Part shown: in pieces, positions 60,901 to 64,000 of the stretch
Layout of the letters: each line of letters starts with the position of its first letter
How positions within the stretch are numbered: the first letter of the stretch is position 1
Origin: Clostridia bacterium
GTDB taxonomy: Bacteria; Bacillota; Clostridia; Christensenellales; CAAEEZ01
Length of the DNA: 64,000 bases
Assembly (NCBI GenBank): GCA_900755035.1
Contig: CAAEEZ010000016.1
Location: forward strand, 1 to 64,000
Reading direction: 5' to 3'
Position numbers and translations under genes: made by a program
Notes under the pieces: generated by a model
Databases searched by the model: none
What the model was told of the DNA's origin: nothing
Seen by the model: the letters and a program-made list of their open reading frames with translations, nothing else

Positions 60901-61845
60901 CTAAGCGTTTTTAAGTTTTATTGCTTCTTTTACTGCTTTTACTACGTCGTCAGCAGTTAATTCGTATCTCTTGAACAAATAATCTTCCTTACCAACTTCG
61001 CCAAATTGGTCTTTTACGCCCACTCTCTTAACTACGGTTGGTTTTACGCCCGATAGATATTCGCTTACTGCGCTACCCAAGCCGTTTATTACGCTGTGGT
61101 TTTCACAAGTAACTATTGCGCCCGTCTCGGTTGCCGCTTTAAGCACTGCTTCTTCGTCAAGCGGTTTCCATGTGTGCATATCTATTACCCTAACTTCTAT
61201 ACCTTCTTCCTTTAATTTGTCGTAAGCTTCAAGGGCAACGGGAACCATCATACCGCTTGCAATAAGGGTTGCGTCCTTGCCTTCTTTTAGCGTAATCGAC
61301 TTGAACAAATCGAATTCTAGGCTGTCGTCGTACACTTTTTCTGTAATTTTACGATACATTCTTACGTAAACAGGGCCGTAATGCTCGGCAATTTGTGGCA
61401 ACGCTTTTGCTACCATAGTTGCATCGGTAGGCTCGAATACTACCATACTAGGTATACCCCTCATAATACCCATATCGTCAAACGACATATGCGTTCCGCC
61501 GTTTAATTGAGCAGAGATACCAGGGTCCGTTCCAACAAGTTTTACGTTTAATTTTGCGTACGCTACGCTGATTTCTATTTGGTCTAGCGCTCTACGAGTT
61601 AAAAACGGGGTAAAGGTAGCCACGAACGGAATCTTGCCAAAAGTACATAGTCCCGACGCTACGCCAACCATATTTGCCTCGGCAATACCAACGTCGAAAG
61701 TTCTTTCAGGGAAAGCCTCCTTAAATGGTTTCGTGCCCGTTGCGGACATTAAATCTGCCTCCAAAACGCAAATTCTGTCGTCCTTTTTTGCCATATCTAT
61801 CAAAGTGTTGCAATATGCTTTTCTTACTTCTACCGTATCTTTCAT
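60901..61845 (-). CDS. Transketolase, C-terminal subunit
   Basis: 314 aa, equal to the pyrimidine-binding and C-terminal domains of transketolase. FDVGIAEANMVGVASGL holds the catalytic glutamate of the thiamine site. ISAQLNGGTHMSFDDMGIMRGIP and VTCENHSVINGLGSAV follow. With the N-terminal subunit (11 bp upstream) it forms a full enzyme that moves two-carbon units in the pentose phosphate pathway. Split transketolases are typical of Clostridia and archaea. Confidence 0.92.
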   Translation of the reverse strand: MKDTVEVRKAYCNTLIDMAKKDDRICVLEADLMSATGTKPFKEAFPERTFDVGIAEANMVGVASGLCTFGKIPFVATFTPFLTRRALDQIEISVAYAKLNVKLVGTDPGISAQLNGGTHMSFDDMGIMRGIPSMVVFEPTDATMVAKALPQIAEHYGPVYVRMYRKITEKVYDDSLEFDLFKSITLKEGKDATLIASGMMVPVALEAYDKLKEEGIEVRVIDMHTWKPLDEEAVLKAATETGAIVTCENHSVINGLGSAVSEYLSGVKPTVVKRVGVKDQFGEVGKEDYLFKRYELTADDVVKAVKEAIKLKNA

Positions 61846-61856
61846 ACCTATACCTC

Positions 61857-62672
61857 CTATTTGTTAGCCTCAATAGCCGCACGCCATACTTCTTCGGTCA
61901 TATTCATATTGTGGCAACTTACCTTGCCTTCGCCCTCTGGGAATCCTTTTCCTTTGATGGTGTTTAGAATAATTGCCGTTGGTTTATCGCTCTTTTTAGC
62001 GACGTTGATTGCGTCTACGATTGCCTCGATATCGTGGCCGTCCACCTCTATAGCGTTAAATCTAAATGCGGTAAATTTTGCCTCTACGTCGTCTATTCCG
62101 TTTACTTCTTCAACGGTGCCGTCGATTTGCATTTTGTTGTTGTCTAGTAGCACGATTAAGTTGTTAAGTTTCTTGCTACCTGCAAGCATCAAAGCTTCCC
62201 ATACTTGACCTTCTTGGCTTTCGCCGTCGCCGATAATAGCGTACACGTTGCAAGGATTTTTATCCAATTTTGCAGCAAGCGCCATACCTACGGCTGCCGA
62301 TATACCTTGACCTAGGCTTCCAGCCGTCATATCGATACCCGGAGTTTTGTTTTTATCTACGTGAGAAGGCAAATTCGTACCCGGTTTGTTTAGGGTATAA
62401 ATCCAATCTCTATCAAAATATCCTTTTTCAGCAAGCGTTGCGTATAAAGCAGGACCAGCGTGTCCTTTACTTAGAACAACCCTATCTCTATCTACTTTTA
62501 ACGGATTTTTAGGGTCTACGTTTGCAGTTTCGTAATAAATTGCCGTAAGCGCTTCTATAATGGACATACTTCCGCCGATGTGACCTACGCCAAGCGTACC
62601 AATCATTTCAATGGTAGTATTTCTTATCACTCTGGCTTGCTCTTTTAATAAATCTAATTTCGCTTTATCCAT
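61857..62672 (-). CDS. Transketolase, N-terminal subunit
   Basis: 271 aa with the thiamine-diphosphate binding domain. GHIGGSMSIIEALTAIYY, SKGHAGPALYATLAEKG, GSLGQGISAAVGMALAA and IGDGESQEGQVWEALMLAG with LDNNKMQIDG (the GDG-x-N metal motif) are all in order. First of the two-gene transketolase operon. ATG with AAGGAG. Confidence 0.93.
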   Translation of the reverse strand: MDKAKLDLLKEQARVIRNTTIEMIGTLGVGHIGGSMSIIEALTAIYYETANVDPKNPLKVDRDRVVLSKGHAGPALYATLAEKGYFDRDWIYTLNKPGTNLPSHVDKNKTPGIDMTAGSLGQGISAAVGMALAAKLDKNPCNVYAIIGDGESQEGQVWEALMLAGSKKLNNLIVLLDNNKMQIDGTVEEVNGIDDVEAKFTAFRFNAIEVDGHDIEAIVDAINVAKKSDKPTAIILNTIKGKGFPEGEGKVSCHNMNMTEEVWRAAIEANK

Positions 62673-62707
62673 AAATCTTCTCCTTATAGATTTTATTTAC
62701 TGACTAA

Positions 62708-62735
62708 ATTATATCATAAATATTTGCTATATCAA
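62708..62735 (-). promoter_or_regulatory. Transketolase promoter
   Basis: Minus-strand TTGATA, 16 bp, TATAAT, 35 bp before the start. Confidence 0.75.
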
Positions 62736-62890
62736 TACTAAGCCCGATTTTACGTCGTTTTTTTCACTTGAATTTGAATTTTTTATAAATTTTTTTAATT
62801 ATTTTTTAAGCACGTAATATTTTATGCTTTATCGGGTTTTACAGCAATATTTTTGGTCGAAAATTTTTAGAATTTTTGTAGAATTAAATA

Positions 62891-62914
62891 AAAAAAGCCA
62901 CTCAAAGTGGCTTA
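62891..62914 (-). terminator. Terminator after the hydroxyacid dehydrogenase gene
   Basis: AGCCACT-TTG-AGTGGCT stem followed on the minus strand by TTTTTTTATTTAA. Confidence 0.9.
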
Positions 62915-62933
62915 AATAGTATATATTCAAAAA

Positions 62934-63875
62934 TTAACGGTTTACTTGATTTTCCACGTTTCCACTTAGCCAACACTTTACGTTGTTAAGTGCGATATCA
63001 TACAATCTTTTCCTAGTTTCGTAGCTTACCCAAGCAATATGTGGCGTTATAATCACGTTTTTTGCTTTCAAAAGCGGGTTATCTTTTTTCATAGGTTCTT
63101 CGCTGATAACGTCGCACGCAAACGCCTTTATTTTACCGCTATTTAGTGCGTTTTTCATATCTTCTTCATTTACAAGTCCACCCCTTGCCGTATTCACGAT
63201 TATTACGCCGTCCTTCATTTTTTCAATGCTTTCACGGTTTATCATTTCTTTGTTTTGTTCGGTAAGTGGCAGGTGCAAGGTGATAATATCGCATATTTTA
63301 TACATTTCTTCTAAATCCAAGTATCCTTCGCCCCTATAACTACGAGAGTTTACGAAAACTTGCATACCGAACGCCTTTGCTATCTCGGCTACTTTTTTGC
63401 CTATATTTCCGTACCCTACTATACCGATTTTTTTATCTTTTAGTTCGGTTAAAGAGTCTAGCCAATAGCAAAAATTAGGGCATTTACACCAATCGCCGTC
63501 CTTTACGGATTTATCGTGCATACCCACCTTAGTAGTTATTTCTAATAGCAACGCAAAGGTAGTTTGCGCTACGCTATCGGTAGAGTAATTAGGAACGTTA
63601 GTTACCACTATTCCCTTTTCTTTTGCATAATTTATATCAATGTTGTTATATCCCGTTGCAAATTCACCCACGTATTTCAAGTTTTTCAAACTATCAATAA
63701 CCTTTTTGTCAATGACGCATTTATTGGTAAAAATAACGTCGGCGTCCTTGCCTCTTTCTATTACTTCCTCAGCCGTTGACCTTGGATAATACTCAAATTC
63801 GCCAAGCGCCCTAAATTCGTCCCAACTGATATCACCGGGGTTAAACGCTTCGCCGTCCAAAACTACAAGTTTCAT
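62934..63875 (-). CDS. D-2-hydroxyacid dehydrogenase
   Basis: NAD-dependent D-isomer-specific dehydrogenase, 313 aa, nearest in pattern to glycerate/hydroxypyruvate reductases. GYNNIDINYAKEKGI, KKIGIVGYGNIGKKVAEIAKAFGM (given here as the nucleotide-binding GxGxxG region at about 145-165), INTARGG-like VNTARGGLVNEED with the arginine, and ITPHIAWVSYETRKRL with the catalytic histidine. Substrate could be glycerate, lactate or another 2-keto acid. Single gene with consensus-like promoter. Confidence 0.9.
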   Translation of the reverse strand: MKLVVLDGEAFNPGDISWDEFRALGEFEYYPRSTAEEVIERGKDADVIFTNKCVIDKKVIDSLKNLKYVGEFATGYNNIDINYAKEKGIVVTNVPNYSTDSVAQTTFALLLEITTKVGMHDKSVKDGDWCKCPNFCYWLDSLTELKDKKIGIVGYGNIGKKVAEIAKAFGMQVFVNSRSYRGEGYLDLEEMYKICDIITLHLPLTEQNKEMINRESIEKMKDGVIIVNTARGGLVNEEDMKNALNSGKIKAFACDVISEEPMKKDNPLLKAKNVIITPHIAWVSYETRKRLYDIALNNVKCWLSGNVENQVNR

Positions 63876-63919
63876 ACTTCTCCTTAATATATTATTTATA
63901 TAGATTATTTCTACAATTT

Positions 63920-63948
63920 ATTATAAAATACCAACGAAAAAATAGCAA
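63920..63948 (-). promoter_or_regulatory. Promoter of the hydroxyacid dehydrogenase gene
   Basis: Minus-strand TTGCTA, 17 bp, TATAAT. Confidence 0.72.
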
Positions 63949-64000
63949 CGAATTTTGCGTTTTTGCTTATTAGTAGTGCTTATTTACTATTCGTTTGACC

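Noticed and set aside
1..64000. tRNA, rRNA, CRISPR, prophage or intact insertion sequence
   Set aside because: No tRNA T-arm motifs, no spaced direct repeats, no transposase, integrase or phage structural genes were found on either strand.

Overview
The window looks like a chromosomal segment of an AT-rich, low-GC Gram-positive bacterium, most likely an uncultured or gut Clostridia-type Firmicute. The reasons are the split (two-subunit) transketolase, the ricT/holB/tmk/yaaO gene neighbourhood, small 2[4Fe-4S] ferredoxins, an EFR1-type flavodoxin-ferredoxin, strong AAGGAGG-type ribosome binding sites and near-consensus sigma-A promoters (TTGACA, 17 bp, TATAAT). This is inference from gene content; there is no rRNA in the window to confirm it. 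I saw no tRNA, rRNA, CRISPR array or intact insertion sequence. Almost all genes lie on the minus strand; the plus-strand genes are licD, a tetR-type regulator, nagB, a cysE-cysK fusion and a small phosphatase.

Region 1 (1-21.5 kb) is a surface-polysaccharide locus of the Wzx/Wzy type. It holds a priming sugar transferase (21.5 kb), several glycosyltransferases (one broken by a single-base frameshift), the UDP-N-acetyl-L-fucosamine enzymes CapE-CapF-CapG (8.5-11.8 kb), an EpsG/Wzy-like polymerase, a Wzx flippase, a GT2-pyruvyltransferase fusion and a radical SAM/SPASM protein. Embedded in it (14.5-19.5 kb) is a phosphocholine (lic) module: LicD transferase, BCCT choline transporter, LicC cytidylyltransferase and an HTH-cytidylyltransferase-choline kinase fusion. 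Together these predict a FucNAc-containing glycan carrying pyruvate and phosphocholine. The first ~8.4 kb is visibly more AT-rich than the rest and is probably a recently exchanged cassette.

Region 2 (21.9-28.7 kb) holds htpG (Hsp90), a TetR-type regulator, an unusual ECF S-component/methyltransferase fusion, adenosine deaminase, an ADP-ribosylglycohydrolase and pgsA.

Region 3 (28.8-35.4 kb) is a six-gene polyamine operon, speD-speA-speE-speB-CASDH-CASDC. It encodes two separate ways of adding the aminopropyl group. It is preceded by a ~180-nt structured leader with an intrinsic terminator and a perfect 8-bp candidate antiterminator. I consider this leader the best candidate in the window for an undescribed system (a candidate riboswitch).

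Region 4 (35.5-46.1 kb) holds an amino-sugar operon (GlmU-like acetyltransferase without its uridylyltransferase domain, GlmM, CapD-like dehydratase), divergent nagB, an EFR1 protein, a CysE-CysK fusion, a two-gene chromate-type transporter with a long acidic tail, and a polysaccharide deacetylase.

Region 5 (46.4-64 kb) is mixed housekeeping: an azoreductase/C_GCAxxG redox trio, a low-molecular-weight phosphatase, a YtqA-type radical SAM protein, a TIM-barrel isomerase, a GPH sugar symporter, a YbaK editing protein, a SIMPL protein, two ferredoxins, ricT-holB-tmk-yaaO, an SGNH hydrolase, lysS, greA, transketolase subunits and a D-2-hydroxyacid dehydrogenase.

A whole-window signal is the near absence of the tetramer GATC: six sites found by eye where roughly 200 are expected from base composition.
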